The notes beneath the pieces were generated by a model. The model was not told where the DNA came from, ran no database searches, and worked only from the letters and a program-made list of their open reading frames with translations. This document shows, piece after piece, positions 34,211 to 46,370 of a DNA stretch of 64,000 bases. The position numbers were made by a program, and so were the translations under genes. Source of the DNA: Gnetum montanum (taxonomy: Eukaryota > Streptophyta > Gnetopsida > Gnetales > Gnetaceae); assembly GCA_015680685.1 (NCBI GenBank), contig MNCI01004632.1, positions 332,435 to 396,434 on the forward strand. Reading direction: 5' to 3'. The stretch's first letter is position 1. The number at the start of each line of letters is the position of its first letter.

Positions 34211-36721
34211 TAGATGCAAGCTAATGTGCAAGGCAAGAGGTAATTTTATTTACATCACATTAGATCTAATAATCTAGATATAGAAGCTTACTATCTCTTA
34301 CCTTTTATTCCCATCTATAATAATGTGAGTTGCAATTGACATGAGAGAATTTAGAAAGTCTTAAGACATTGTAAGAAATAATTTCTCCAATGTATTTAAA
34401 AGGTCTCACGTCATCATGAGTAATGACCAAGTTTAATAAACCTATGATCATGAGGGCTAATGTATATAAGTGAGTAGGATAGCATGAAGATTGGACCAGC
34501 TTGGAAGTGGCATCGACTAGGACCCAATGTCAGATAGGGTATCATTGATGTGGGAATCCAAGGAGGGTTTTACGACAGAGGACCATCAACCTCAAGCTAC
34601 ACTAGAAGATAGCAAATATAATAGAGGAGTTCTAGTGGTGAATGTGGTATGTCCATCATAGAGGTTGGAAAGGAGGTCTAGTGGGCCCAAAGCAAAGAAT
34701 TGCTGCTGCTATATTGTAGAGCAAGGACATGCTACTACTATATTACATAGTAGAGGTATGTTGCTACTTTATTGTAGGATGCAAGAGCATTTTGTATGTT
34801 GCTATGGTATCACAAGGTGTAAAGGGTGCTTTCTATCATTCCTTCTTGCTTTTGCAATAGAAAATCCTCCATTACCATAGATGTAGGCACTTTACTAAAT
34901 CACATAAAATCTCTATGTCACTATTCCTTTCTACATTTTGTTTCTTTGTCATTTCACTATTATTCTTCACATTTTTTTTGCACAGTTTGGTTGTTCAATC
35001 TTGGAGTTTTTCACAAAATTCCACAACAATTATTATCAAACTAGGCATTGGGATATAGATGTAGAAAAATGGTCACTAGGATCTCAAATGCAAAATTCAA
35101 TGTGGAGAAATTCAATTACAAGAACAATTTCAAGGTGTGATAGATCAAGGTTAAGGACATGCTTATTCAGCAATGTCTACACAAAGCATTGCTAGGAAAA
35201 TCAAAGAAACCTCAAGGAATGTCAGATGAGGATTGGGAGGATTCGGTGAAGGAGATACAAGGATCAATTTTAGCTCAAGGTGGAGATTGTAATGGTGTGA
35301 ATCGAAATTAGTATGAGACAATATAAATAGTCTTAATACATTATAAAAAATCATTTCTCCAATGTTTTTAAAAGGTATCAAATTAGAGAGTTGATTTAGA
35401 ACTTAAGAACTCAGAAAGAAAACTCTTATTGCAAGCAAAATTTTATTGCACATAAGCTTTTTATAGAGCCTTAGGGATGCTTAGAAGGTGTGCTATGCTA
35501 CTCTTCTGGTTTCTTTGTCTGATACCTCTAAGGGATATACATTACATCCTTTTGTAGGAGAGGAGACGCCTCTTGAGACTTTTAAGGATAAGAAAGAACA
35601 ATAGCATGACTCTTCTAAAAAGTAAAATACTGACCCTTCGAAAATAGAAAAGTTAAAGTAGGTACAGGATTGACCCTTCGAAAATAGAGAAGGTAAAGTA
35701 GGTATAGGATTGACCCTTAGAAAATAGAGAAGGTAAAGTAGCTACAGGATTGACTCTTCAAAAAAGTAAAAGATAGAGGGGGCCTCCTGAGGGAGGCACT
35801 AAGGCGTGTTAGCTAGGTCATCACTATGACCAGGAAAATCTCCACTTTTTGAATTTTCGAAAGAAGCAAGATACCATTTTTAATTTGCTTGCCAGCCTAC
35901 TAGATTGACAAGATGCTCGTACACACCATTTTGTCAAAATTTTTCAACCTTGGGGTCCAAGTTGGATAGTTTTAATGTTTGAGTTATGAGCTCGTTTTGA
36001 TGACAATGCTCTTAAATATCATGAGGATTACTAGTGTAGACATTTTGGTAAAAGGCATATCCCCATGGAGCCTTCTAATCAAGCCTTCTTAAAATATAGG
36101 TACTTAAATAATAAAGTGGTGTATGCCCATAGTTGATGAAATGCCAACCACAAGATTGCTAATTGCCATAGTAAAGAAAAGTGCCTCTATGACAAGCTAA
36201 TTAAGGATATAGGCTTCTTAGGTAGTTTGGAGGAATATACGTAGGAGAATGACTGTATCTAGCCCACCATGACCAAAATGCATGGTTTTGAGGGCCTAGT
36301 GTGGTTGTGGGATTTATTTTAATGGTATATATATGGCAAGGATCAGGTTGTCGTAATGGCCAATCCATAGAAAGAGGTTCAAACAGTTCTTCAAATTCCA
36401 TGAGTTGGATTTCTACAAAGGTAGAAAGGTGGAGGTAAGTCAGCATTATTTAGAGACAACCATTCTTGTGAATGTCTTCTTTCATCAAAAGCAGTTAATA
36501 TAGTTTGTGCAACTGTACAATAAGGGCTGAAAGCTTTGGAGGTTTCTATGAAATTCAACTAGTGTGCAGAATTCTGGACTCGAACTTGAAGTTGCTCAAG
36601 AACAGGCATGTATGTTTCATTGGTTCAGAAGCTTCTAATCCTACTAGAATACTGAAGACTCCAACCCTTTGCTTCAAACAAACCTATAAACATATATACA
36701 AACTCAAACAAAGATTAGTAC
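34211..36721. other. Repeat-like non-coding stretch
   Basis: No gene was recognised. The part at 34440-34570 is similar to 49230-49340 (both run GTATATA, then GTGAAGATTG/ATGAAGATTGG, then GCTTGGAAGTGG), so an unclassified dispersed repeat is present on both sides of the virus locus. A 40-base tandem repeat lies at 35601-35790. Confidence 0.4.
35601..35790 (+). repeat. 40-base tandem repeat
   Basis: Units start TGACCCTTCG at 35631, 35671 and 35711, with a variant TGACTCTTCA at 35751, exactly 40 bases apart. Each contains AAAATAGAGAAGGTAAAGTA. A partial unit precedes the first. Confidence 0.9.
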
Positions 36722-38078
36722 TCAAGAGAGATGAAACTCTCTTGTTAGGAAATTCACTAAGCTATTATTTTCACCACTAATATATTGTGTTTTAAAACTA
36801 AAATTAGTAAGAAATAAATACCATCTTATTAAACAAGTGTGTGCAACTTTATTAAGGTTTTTAACTTGCAAATATTTGTCAAAGTGTTTTAGGTCACTTC
36901 TTATAATGAATTCCTTTTCCTGCAAAAAGAGTCTAAATGTCTCTATTCCTTTAACTATGGCTAGTAGTTCTTCATGTGTACTATGATAGTTCTTTTGATT
37001 TTGTAAGAACTTACTAGAACTATACTTGCAAATGTAGATCACTCCATCTTTGTCTTCTTTTAAAACTGCTCCCCAATATTCATCAGATGCATCCATTTCT
37101 AAGATTAGAGTTCCATCTGTTGGTAGTCATAATTAAGGTAGATTTTTACAGTGTTCTTTAATTTTTCTTACTGTGTTTGTGTGTTGGGTAGTCCATGCTA
37201 TAGCTTTATCACTAAGTTGTTCATTTAGTAACTTGCAATCTTTGGCTAGACCTTTCTAGAAGCCAGACACGTAGTTAACACAGCCTAGAAAGCGTTGTAA
37301 TTGTATCCTTTCTATTAATTCATCAAGAAATTTGGAAATTGCTTCAAGGACATGTGATTGGAGTGTTACTTTTCCATGAATAATTTCTAACCCAAGAAAT
37401 TCAATTTTTTCATGCACTATTTTCATTTTTGTTGGTGAGAGTACTAATCCATTCTTATCTACTAATTGAAAAAATTGTTCAAGATGCTCTAGATGTTGGG
37501 TAGCATCTTTACTCATTATTAAGATATCATCAATATATACTATGATAAATGGAAAAAAGGAGAAAATTCTATCCATTATTTGTTAAAAAAATAGAAGGAG
37601 CTGTTTTGGTCCAAAAAGGTAAAACAATCCATTCATACAAACCACCTAGAACAGTGAAAACAGTTTTCCACCAATCCTCTGGGTACACATGGATATGCCA
37701 AAAACCTGATTTTAAGTCATATTTAGAGTAAATGTGTGTGTTTGGCAGTTTTTGAAATAAATCATCCTTACTAGGGATTGGATGTTGCATGCATTTTATT
37801 AAGTCATTTAGAGGTTTATAGTTAATGAATAATCTCTTTTTACCTCTAATTTGCTTGGTCCTTTTATTTACATAAAAGGCAGCACAAGAAAACATACTCG
37901 TGTTGGGTTGAATTGATCCTCTTTGTAAAAGTTTATTTATTTTTATTTCACATTCCCTTTTTAAGTCTGGTGACATCCCTATGTGGTGTGCTTTTGCTTT
38001 GATTCTAATATTGTCTTTTAGATTAATATGACACCAGTGCTGTTTCTTCCATTGGAAGGCCATTGCTACTATTAGCAA
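36722..38078 (-). pseudogene. Endogenous caulimovirid reverse transcriptase and RNase H, decayed
   Basis: This is the 3' half of an integrated plant pararetrovirus, locus 1. Three minus-strand frames cover, in order, the RT fingers and first palm segment (37569-38078), the palm with the intact catalytic box VYIDDILI and connection (37256-37576), and RNase H (36722-37096). The finger segment's basic KRLFINYKPLND stretch and the SKYDLKSGFWHIHV block are caulimovirid-like rather than Ty3-like. The frames are separated by shifts and stops near 37110-37260 and 37570, and the block after the palm start is altered. No integrase follows, as expected for this family. It is an old, non-functional copy. 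Confidence 0.85.
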
Positions 38079-38099
38079 TTTTTCTTTTATGTTCTCAAA

Positions 38100-38520
38100 T
38101 TACCCCTCTTTCTTGTTTACTTGGTTAATTATCCATTGAGTATTACCTATTTTAGGTGGCACTATAGTTTCAAAATTTATTTTATTTTTTGATAAACGAG
38201 GATATAGAGAGCTTTTTAAGATTACATAAGTCCTCGTTATGGTGTATGGTTCGAATTGACTAAGATTATCTATACCAACTAAAAGATCATAAGGTGGGAG
38301 ATCTAATTGAAATATTTTAAAGAAAATTATAGAATTGTTGGGAGCTAAAATAGGAAGGTCTCTTGCAAATTCTATGGAATGCTTTTGCATGTTGAAGGCA
38401 ACATGCATTGTTCATCTTGGTTTTCATAAAAATGAAGGAAGAATACCAAGTCTTCTTAAAGATATTTCTGCTCCACTATTAAGTAAAGCATCGACTGGAT
38501 ATGGTTTAAACTAGGGTAAC
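38100..38520 (-). pseudogene. Caulimovirid aspartic protease region, decayed
   Basis: The minus-strand frame at 38100-38408 carries the C-terminal protease and linker sequence. Just upstream a broken active-site segment reads LLNSGAEIS, with Asn where the catalytic Asp should be. A stop and frameshift separate it from the downstream frame. It lies directly before RT, as in caulimovirids. Confidence 0.65.
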
Positions 38521-39125
38521 TTGATTAAGAATGTACACATAGGCACTGTTGCTTTTTGTATTTTATTTTCATTTATTATATTTATAGGTAAGGCTGTTTT
38601 GCTAGTTTCCTCTTGATACTGAAGTCTTTGTTCACTATCATCTTCTAAAGTTAATTCTTGAATATCTTTAGATGCCCATTCCATAAAGGTTTTTAATCGT
38701 TGGATCCTGTGTTTTCTCCACATGGATCTAGTTAACTCAGGTTGGAGCTGTCTAGGCTCTTTTTCTAAAGAATGTTCAAAAGGGATATCTTCTTCTTCTA
38801 AAAGTTTTTCTAATTTCTCAATGTCTTCATTAGTTGAAGCATATGGTTGAGCATCTAGAAAAATTTTCTTTCTTTTAAATGTCTTTTATGTAACTTCAGT
38901 TCTTTTTTCTTTTCATCTAGTTGTTTTCCTATAGCCATATATTTAGAAATGTTTTCTATAGGTGTTCTTTTTAATTTACTTTTTAATAAACTAACTTGAT
39001 TTTCTATTTCTATGTAGGTTGGGTCTTCTTTGGGTTGAAAAGATATTTTTAAAAGCTTTTTGTCTTTTTGACGATGACTACAATAATATGAAGATGAAGA
39101 AGGATGTCTATTCATGTTATTAAAA
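38511..39125 (-). pseudogene. Caulimovirid polyprotein segment before the protease
   Basis: Two charged minus-strand frames (38511-38723 and 38855-39115) rich in Lys, Glu and Ser form the linker between coat protein and protease. The open frame extends right up to the Helitron end at 39126 and stops there abruptly. No specific domain was recognised. Confidence 0.55.
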
Positions 39126-39129
39126 CTAG

Positions 39130-39156
39130 CTTATATATATATATATATATATATCA
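39130..39156. repeat. (TA)n microsatellite at the Helitron 3' end
   Basis: An alternating TA run lies immediately inside the CTAG terminus, where Helitrons usually have a short hairpin. A self-pairing TA tract could serve or have replaced it. Confidence 0.8.
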
Positions 39157-39205
39157 ATTGGCTGAGATGATTTTAAAAAAATGATGTTAACCAAGCCNTT
39201 TAATT

Positions 39206-40404
39206 ATTTTTTTTATTTTTTAAGTTATCATCACTATTTGCATTCCAAATAATATATATTGGTAAACATAAATTGGTTAAAATAAAAGTTTATATATTTC
39301 ATATATGTTGATGATGGAATACATTGCACAATTATTGCAACATTACAGAGCTATATAATAGGATTGAGCAAAAGGAAAAATACAATGATAAGTGTGAACT
39401 CAATATGCCTAATCCTCCAATTGAGCAAAACAAACTTCTTGTGTAATTCTACTTTGGAGATGTTTAGCATTTGAAATCTTTCTGTATCTTTGCACATGGA
39501 AAGGAGGATGAATCTTTAAAGAATCAATGTTCTTGATTCTAGATAATGCAACAAACGTTAGATTTGTAAGTTCTCTTGTGTAGCGGTTTCGCGGGCTATG
39601 AGTAGAATTTTATTATTTTTTTATTGTTTAAGTTATCATCACTATTTGCATTCTAAATAATATCTACTAGTAAACATAAATTGGTTAAAATAAAAGTTTA
39701 TCTACTTTGTATATGCTAATGAAGGAATACATTGCACACTTATTACAACAAACATTACAAAGCTATATAATAGGATTGAGCAAAAAACAAAATACAATGA
39801 TAAGTGTGAACTCAATATGCCTAATTCTCTAATTAAGCAAAACGAACTTCCTGTGCAATTGTACTTAGGAGATGTTTAGCATCTGAAATCTTTCTATATC
39901 TTTGCACATAGAAAGGAGGATGAATCTTTAAAGAATCAATGGTCTTGACTCCAGATAATGCAACAAACGTTACACTTGTAAGTTCTCTTATGTAGCGGTT
40001 TCGCAAGCTATGAGTAGAATTTAATTTTTTATTTTTATTTTTTAAGTTATCATCACTACTTACATTCCAAATGATATATACTAGTAAACATAAAATGGTT
40101 AAAATAAAAGTTGATATATTTCGTATATGTTGATGAAGGAATACATTGCACAATTATTGCAACAAACATTATAGAGCTGTATAATAGGATTGAGTAGAAG
40201 GAAAAATACATGATAAGTGTGAACTCAATATGCCTAATCCTCTAATTGAGCAAAGCAAACATCTTGTGCAATTCTACTTTGGAGATGTTTAGCATCTGAA
40301 ATCTTTCTATATTTTTGCATAGAGAAAGGAGGATGAATATTCAAAGAATCAATGGTCTTGACTCTAGATAATGCAACAAATGTTAGACTCGTAACTTCTC
40401 TTGA
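39206..40404 (-). repeat. Threefold tandem repeat of the Helitron helicase 3' end, about 412-base period
   Basis: Three collinear copies begin near 39206, 39617 and 40027, each with AAGTTATCATCACTA and later a GAGGATGAAT block. Each unit encodes on the minus strand the last helicase strands (TFVALSGVKTIDSL...HPPF...YRKISDAKH) plus about 200 bases of 3' flank. Only the copy nearest 40404 runs on into the rest of the helicase; the other two switch to a GTAGCGGTTTCGC segment. A single N stands at 39198. Confidence 0.88.
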
Positions 40405-41650
40405 ACCAATTTCAATAGTAGCCTTATCTAGTATCATTCCTTGAGATTTATGAATAGTCATAGCCCATGCCAACTGTAATGATAACTGACGAGATGCTCC
40501 TTGAACCACAGGTATAATTGGCGCATGATGAAGATTACCATTATCAAAGGCACATCCAATGTAGGAGTCAAAAAAAATAATAACGTATGATGGTAATGCA
40601 GGTGGCTATTTACCTTGAGGATACATAATACTGTGAATCCTGCTAAGTGCATCATTCACCAATCCTGCTTCAGGCCAAAGGTTAACTATGAGCATTACCC
40701 TTACACCTTTACATATAAGCAGAGATTGCTCTATATCATCACCGTCATCATCTGAGATTCTAAATCCACAGGGATCTCTATTTGGTATACACAATGCAAT
40801 AGGTTTTTGCATTGTTTGGAACATCTTTTTAGTGTGTGATTGGACTATATTCTTTGTATCATATAAGTGCATTAATTCTTCAAAACTATTTAATCCACTC
40901 GAAGTGGATGGAAGATTCATTTGAGTAGCTAAGAAATTATAATCTTCATCATGGCTTTTTCCTTCTCTAATATGCATCAATACTTTCTTGAATCTTTTTT
41001 GCTGAGGATCATTTCTAGATTGACAAAAAATTGTATCTAAAATAACAAATGCATCAAATGTTTGCTAAACCCCTATAATATCCAGATTCTTGGGATAAAT
41101 AAGGCTCAACATTAAGCACAGGAGGAAGATGACCCAAATCACCTATCAATATAACTGATCTTCCTTAAAAAACTTCATTGTGATGTTCTAGAAAAATTTC
41201 TCTTAGTCATTTATCTATGCTTTGTAATAATCTTCCTCCCAAACAATGCAGTTTATTAATTATTATATATCTTACCTGTGATAGTCGATGTTGTATACTT
41301 ATCTTTGTAGATGAAGAGAGTTCTTTGTAGGCACCTATTCCAATGTTCAAATTGGGATGAATGGTTGTTGCATTAATGTTAAACGTTGCAGCTCCTGTGG
41401 ATGCCATTACAAGTAAAGTATTATGTTTTTCATTGCAGTATTTCATGAAAGCATTACAAAGCACACCTATGAGAAATGACTTTCCTATACAAGTTGTTCC
41501 TTGGATAATCATTCTTAAAGGGGAAACAACTTCATCTATTGACTATGAAAACATCATGTGGCCTACAATTTTATTGTATCATTTCTTTTGCTTTGCACCC
41601 AACTTATCATAATCATAGGCACTATAGTCATGATCAATAACAATCATGGA
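40234..41650 (-). pseudogene. PIF1-like helicase domain of the Helitron, decayed
   Basis: This is a superfamily 1 DNA helicase that would unwind the strand during rolling-circle transposition. The Walker A box reads GTTCIGKSF (41474-41500) where GTAGTGKSF is usual. Motif Ia is MASTGAATFNINATTIHP. Walker B reads YIIINKLHCLGG, with Asn-Lys (about 41252-41257) in place of Asp-Glu. GDLGHLPPV follows near 41130. The C-terminal motifs WAMTIHKSQGMILDKA and FVALSRVKTIDSL lie at 40234-40509. Several frame changes and stops occur. The enzyme cannot be active as written. Confidence 0.85.
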
Positions 41651-42465
41651 TCAAGATGATTTATTGCTGGCAATAAAAATTGTAGCAAATTTTGCAACAT
41701 CCTCTCTCGGATACTGTAATGTTCAGTTATGCATTCTATCAACATTTTGTAGCCCAAACATCTCCACTTGTATTCTCTGAAAATGACCTGTTGATAAGAG
41801 ATGATGGTTGAGGATTTCAAAATCATATTCCTCATGATCTTGCACCTGAGGAGTTACATCTACAAATTGTCTTTCTTCCTCCAAAGCTCACTGGAATTCT
41901 TCTTTAGTATTAATCTCCGATGCTACATATAGATGTTAAATAGACAACCACTTCATTTCAATTTCCTCATCATTAGAACCGGGATCTCGCTTCACATCTT
42001 TAAACGAATAATGTAACAACAACATAGCCTAACAGTATTCAATTCATTTTTGTTCTCCTTGTTTTGGTAGGATGAGAAACTTATGATAATATCTAACAAT
42101 AGCATTTGTTCCTAGGTGACACAAATTCCAATTTGGATTAGACTTATTGTTTGTGTTGCAATTGTACACTTTAAAAGCCTACAAAAATGAGACACCTTCC
42201 ATCAAAAGTAGACATTTCTGATACATATTAATAAGAGTTGTGTAGTTTTCAGGTTCATCGGTTTCATTTGAATTAATTTGAAACTTTTTTGTAAACCTCT
42301 TGAGAAAAATTATGTGTGGAAAACATGACTATAGTTTACCAAAGGAAGCTCATACAACATGTGACAGACCTCCATAGCACCAATCCCTCTATCTACAGTA
42401 GAATCTATCATGAGCCTTTTATAGATTGATAAAGCATCTTCATGAAGATTCCTTGACTCAGAAAT

Positions 42466-43330
42466 TTATGATAACATGTCATGAAAAGATTGTGATTTCT
42501 TCTTTGTTTTAGCTGCATATTTTGATATATATTTTATGACAACATATCGTGACATTATTGGCTGAAAATCTATATTTGCCCTCCATGTCTGAAGCATCAT
42601 TCTATTATGAACATTAAGCCTTGAATTGTTTCTTCGAGGAACATAAGTAATCTCATTATTATTATTTGAATCTCTTTGAGGAGTTGATTCTAAAGATAAC
42701 AACCAAGGAACATTGTACCTAGAATTGAAAAATACGAAAGTTGAATATCTATATATTTTTTTCCCATGATAAATTAAAGTTTACTTATTAATAAAAATGA
42801 ATGCAATGGTGAGGAAATAGAAATTATACAACATTTTGATTAGAAAGTGGCACTTGCAAACTTTTTTGCCATTATGTTTTCGTAAGCATGCACTAGGTTT
42901 GCATATAATATGTCTTTGAATAGCATTAAGGAAATTAGCATAATTAGATTCTAGATCCATATGTTGTAGTTGTTCAACAATCAACTCACATGGATGATGT
43001 AACATATTTACACATAAAGCCTAAGTAAGAAGACAGATTGAAAAAAGTAACAATGTAGAAATTAATATCTCTATATTCTAAGTAATATTAGCAAAAAAAG
43101 AAGAAGCTTTATGTAAAGAATAGAAAATATAAATGAGGACTTACATTATTTGGATGTTCATTAGCTATAAATCTTGGATTCCATGCATTTGTAATTGAAT
43201 CAAAAAATTCCTTTGCCCTACGCATGACGTGAGGATCATTATGGTCGAGCTCATCTACCTTTGGAGCACCATGTATCCATAGGAAACCATGCACATGTGG
43301 AGATCCACGATGTTGCCACTCATATCATGT
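42466..43330 (-). pseudogene. Helitron Rep (HUH) region, decayed
   Basis: The minus strand encodes the HUH-type nicking domain in pieces. GSPHVHGFLWIHGAP (about 43255-43305) holds the two metal-binding histidines. The catalytic Tyr block reads YVVIKYISKYAAK near 42510-42550. Between them are short frames separated by stops. In Helitrons this domain cuts and rejoins the transferred strand. Confidence 0.75.
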
Positions 43331-43870
43331 CCAATAGTCAACAACATGGAACTCATTCATCAAAACTATTTTTAAAAAGGTAATGTGACAACGATGCATG
43401 AACTCGAAAACTATATGCAGAGTTTCTATGATATTACTCTACCTAAAATGCTTGATTTCTGATGAGTTCTCAAGTGGATCTCCTTTTATTATATTATGCA
43501 ACTCAGGCCAATAAAGATCTGCTACACTCAGAGTAAAAAAAAAAATTAGGTGTTCCCAATTGATTCACCATATCAGTTAGCTCTTCTTTACATTTTTTTC
43601 AATAAGATGATGTACCATAAATGGATGTACCATATTGCATTAAATTATCAACAATGACATGTGATGGAGCATTATGCAATTGTTTTCATTGTTCTTTAAT
43701 AGTTATGAGTGCATTAACAATATTTTTTTTAAAAAATACAACTGTAGATTCCATTGCCTATCTCCTTCTAATAACATTATAGATATAATACCTACAAATA
43801 AATCACACATCATTGCTTAAATGTTATAAGAAAATATTATGAATAATGATAATAACAAACAAATGGAGAA

Positions 43871-44795
43871 TTAATATTTACCTAAATAGCTTGTGGCATC
43901 CAAATCTACCATTTTTGTAGTGAATAAGATGTTTGCATATTCATGCAATTTGACATCTTTAGCTCTTCGTTCAAGAAAATCGCATTTTCCTTTAAGAAAA
44001 AGAATTGTAAATGCCATCTTAAGCAATCCCATAATGTTAAACTCATTAATAGAAGAATCAGACATGGAAGGCCGTTGGGCAACATTTGAATCTTACAATG
44101 ATAGATTATGTATCCATGATCAATTTTAGGACGTTGTGCAACTGACAATGTGTGACCGATAATGTTTTTTTCATTTGTCTGAAGTAAAGGACCTTGAAAT
44201 TGCAATCTCATTTCTCCATCCTTTTCTAAAAATGGAATATAAGAAATACTATGGAAGATGTTAACATCAACGGTATCAGCAACATCATCTAATGCATGCA
44301 TATCGATTTGGACATCTTGATAGTACAGATCATTTGCTTTCTTAAAAATCAAGGCTTCATAAACCCGTCTCTTGTTGATAGTGAAATTATACTTAGTGCC
44401 CATTTGATCTGCTCTTCTCAATATCAAAAAAGGGATATCTTTAATTCTAAGAGGAAGTCTTTTAATAATCTGTGTGACATTTTGAGCAAAGTTAATTGTG
44501 TGACCTTTATACTTGAATTGTCCACCAACTACATGTGTAACTTGTAAAATGGGATTAATTTTTGCAATTAACTTTTCTTCAACCTTAGTTAAATAGCATA
44601 GGATAGGTGGTTGGATACCAGGATCCATGTTATTTTCAATAGAAAATTGTTTGATCTCAAAACCAAAACTATCAAGAATATTATGTTTCTTTTCATTAAT
44701 GCACCTATTACATGTGAGTCCTCTACTTTTGGTTGAATCCAATAATATGCCAAGAAAAATTTCATTGCATAAAATGTAGGAACATTGATTTGCAA
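43871..44795 (-). pseudogene. Helitron N-terminal region (DUF6570-like and start of the Helitron-like N domain)
   Basis: A 278-codon minus-strand frame has the CNRCINEKK, ENNMDPG, LTKVEEKLIAKINP and GGQFKYKGHTINFAQ blocks that open plant Helitron Rep-helicases. It changes frame near 44040 into SSINEFNIMGLLKMAFTILF, the start of the Helitron-like N domain. This is the longest preserved frame of the element. Confidence 0.8.
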
Positions 44796-45729
44796 GACTT
44801 CTAACTATAGTATTAAAATTCTATACTGCTTGAGCAATTTCTGTACTTATCTTTTACAATCTTGGAAAAGACTGAATAGGTTTTGAAAAGGACATTTCCA
44901 TTGTTGGTGCATTGGTAACATTTGTAGCTTCATTTATTTGATAAAATGAATTTTCCTCTTGTCTACATTGCCTCGTTTAGCACTCACTCTCACTATAATG
45001 TGGTTGTTCTTGATCTTCTTGCAATTTTTGTTCTTCTTCGTGTGTGATTTTTGGAACAGATGTTGCTTGATTAACATGCATAGATGCATTTCTAATGTCA
45101 TGCAAAAAATGTTTCAAAATTTAAACTAAAAATTAAATTAAAATATGTGCCAACTTGAGTATGGGCAAACACCAACCTACATTTCTTCTTGATTATTTAC
45201 ATTATTAGTATCAATAATGTGGATCATTGCATTTGATGAATTTCCAAGTGATGAGAGGGGATTTGAAGTTGACGTAGCCTAAACAAATATATGCAATGTA
45301 AGTATGTAAATAAAATGAGAAGATTTTCCTATGACAAATATTTGTTTTTAAATATTAAAAAAATGCATAAATTACATACTCTTGAATTTCGTAGAAATAG
45401 TTATTGTTCTCGTTCACGTCGTTTTGCTTCTCATTTTAGAAATTGTCTTCTCTCCTCTGTAGTTATCAATTTTGGATTTTTAGTTTCTATAATCCATGGT
45501 CATCCTCTACCTCAGCCATGCCCACATGCACTCCCACTACCATGACCTCCATGAATTGCATTACTTGTTGCAGTAGATGGTTGTTGTTGCTAATCTTGAA
45601 GAGAGTGTTCTTTGCATTCTCTATTGGGACCTACATGTTTTTGAAAATGCACAAATTCCAATATTGCACCTCTTAATCTTGTAACACGATGCCGAAGTTA
45701 AATATCTATAAATATTGCATCACATCATA

Positions 45730-45925
45730 ATCGTGATCACCTTAACCATTGCCATGATTGTAACCATCATCGTTTTTAATAATAATAAATATTCATTGTT
45801 ACCCATCATTTATAATAAAAAATATTCATTATTATTGTAATCGTAACCATCACCATTTATAATAATAATAACTATTCACTATTACCCACCGTTTATAATA
45901 ATAAATATTAATTATTATCCACGTT
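45730..45925. repeat. AT-rich imperfect tandem repeats
   Basis: Units built from ATTATTACCCATC/ACCATC, then TTTATAATAATAATAAATATTCA recur four or so times between the Helitron N-terminal coding part and the minisatellite. Confidence 0.55.
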
Positions 45926-45929
45926 GGGG

Positions 45930-46330
45930 CCTGCGTGTGAGGGAATACAAAGAGATGAATGGGGAGCCCAGAGGTCGGGCGACATCAATCGAATAGAGAT
46001 TCAGCACCCTTGTAATGACTCTTTGGCTTCCCTGCACATGGTGCATGCACGTGAGAGAATACGAAGAGACGAATGGGGAGCCTAAGGGTCAAGGGCATTA
46101 ATTGAATAGAGATTTAGCTCCCCTGCAGTGACTCTTTAGCTCCCCTGCATGTGGTGTGTGCACATGAGGGAATACAAAGAGACGAATGGGGAGCCCAAGG
46201 GTCAGGGGGCGTCAATCAAATACAAATTCAGCTCCCTTGCAATGACTCTTTGGCTCCTTGACTTTTCAGATTTGGCTCCCTTGTAGTGACTCTTTGGCTC
46301 CCCTACATGTGGTGCATGACATGGAGGACG
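45930..46330. repeat. Minisatellite of about 113-base period near the Helitron 5' end
   Basis: A little over three copies run from about 45938, 46043 and 46156, each with GAGGGAATACAAAGAGA, then GAATGGGGAGCCC, then CTTTGGCTCCCCTGCA, then TGTGGTGCATG. The last copy carries an internal duplication of the GACTCTTTGGCTCC segment. No coding potential. Confidence 0.85.
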
Positions 46331-46370
46331 AAAAAATACACTCACCCCTCTCAACCCCCCATCAAACAAG

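Larger units (their letters stand above)
39126..46370 (-). mobile_element. Helitron (rolling-circle transposon) inserted in the virus
   Basis: A minus-strand Helitron of about 7.2 kb encodes a Rep-helicase and separates two parts of the same virus polyprotein. Its 3' end is CTAG (39126-39129) followed on the minus strand by T, the expected CTRR|T form, preceded by a TA-rich stretch. The 5' end is placed at about 46370, where virus-like coding sequence resumes. A canonical 5' TC is not evident, so this end is uncertain by some tens of bases. Protein parts, from its N-terminus: basic stretch (45400-45490), DUF6570-like region (43906-44742), Helitron-like N domain, Rep and PIF1 helicase (40234-41650). 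All are interrupted. Confidence 0.8.
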
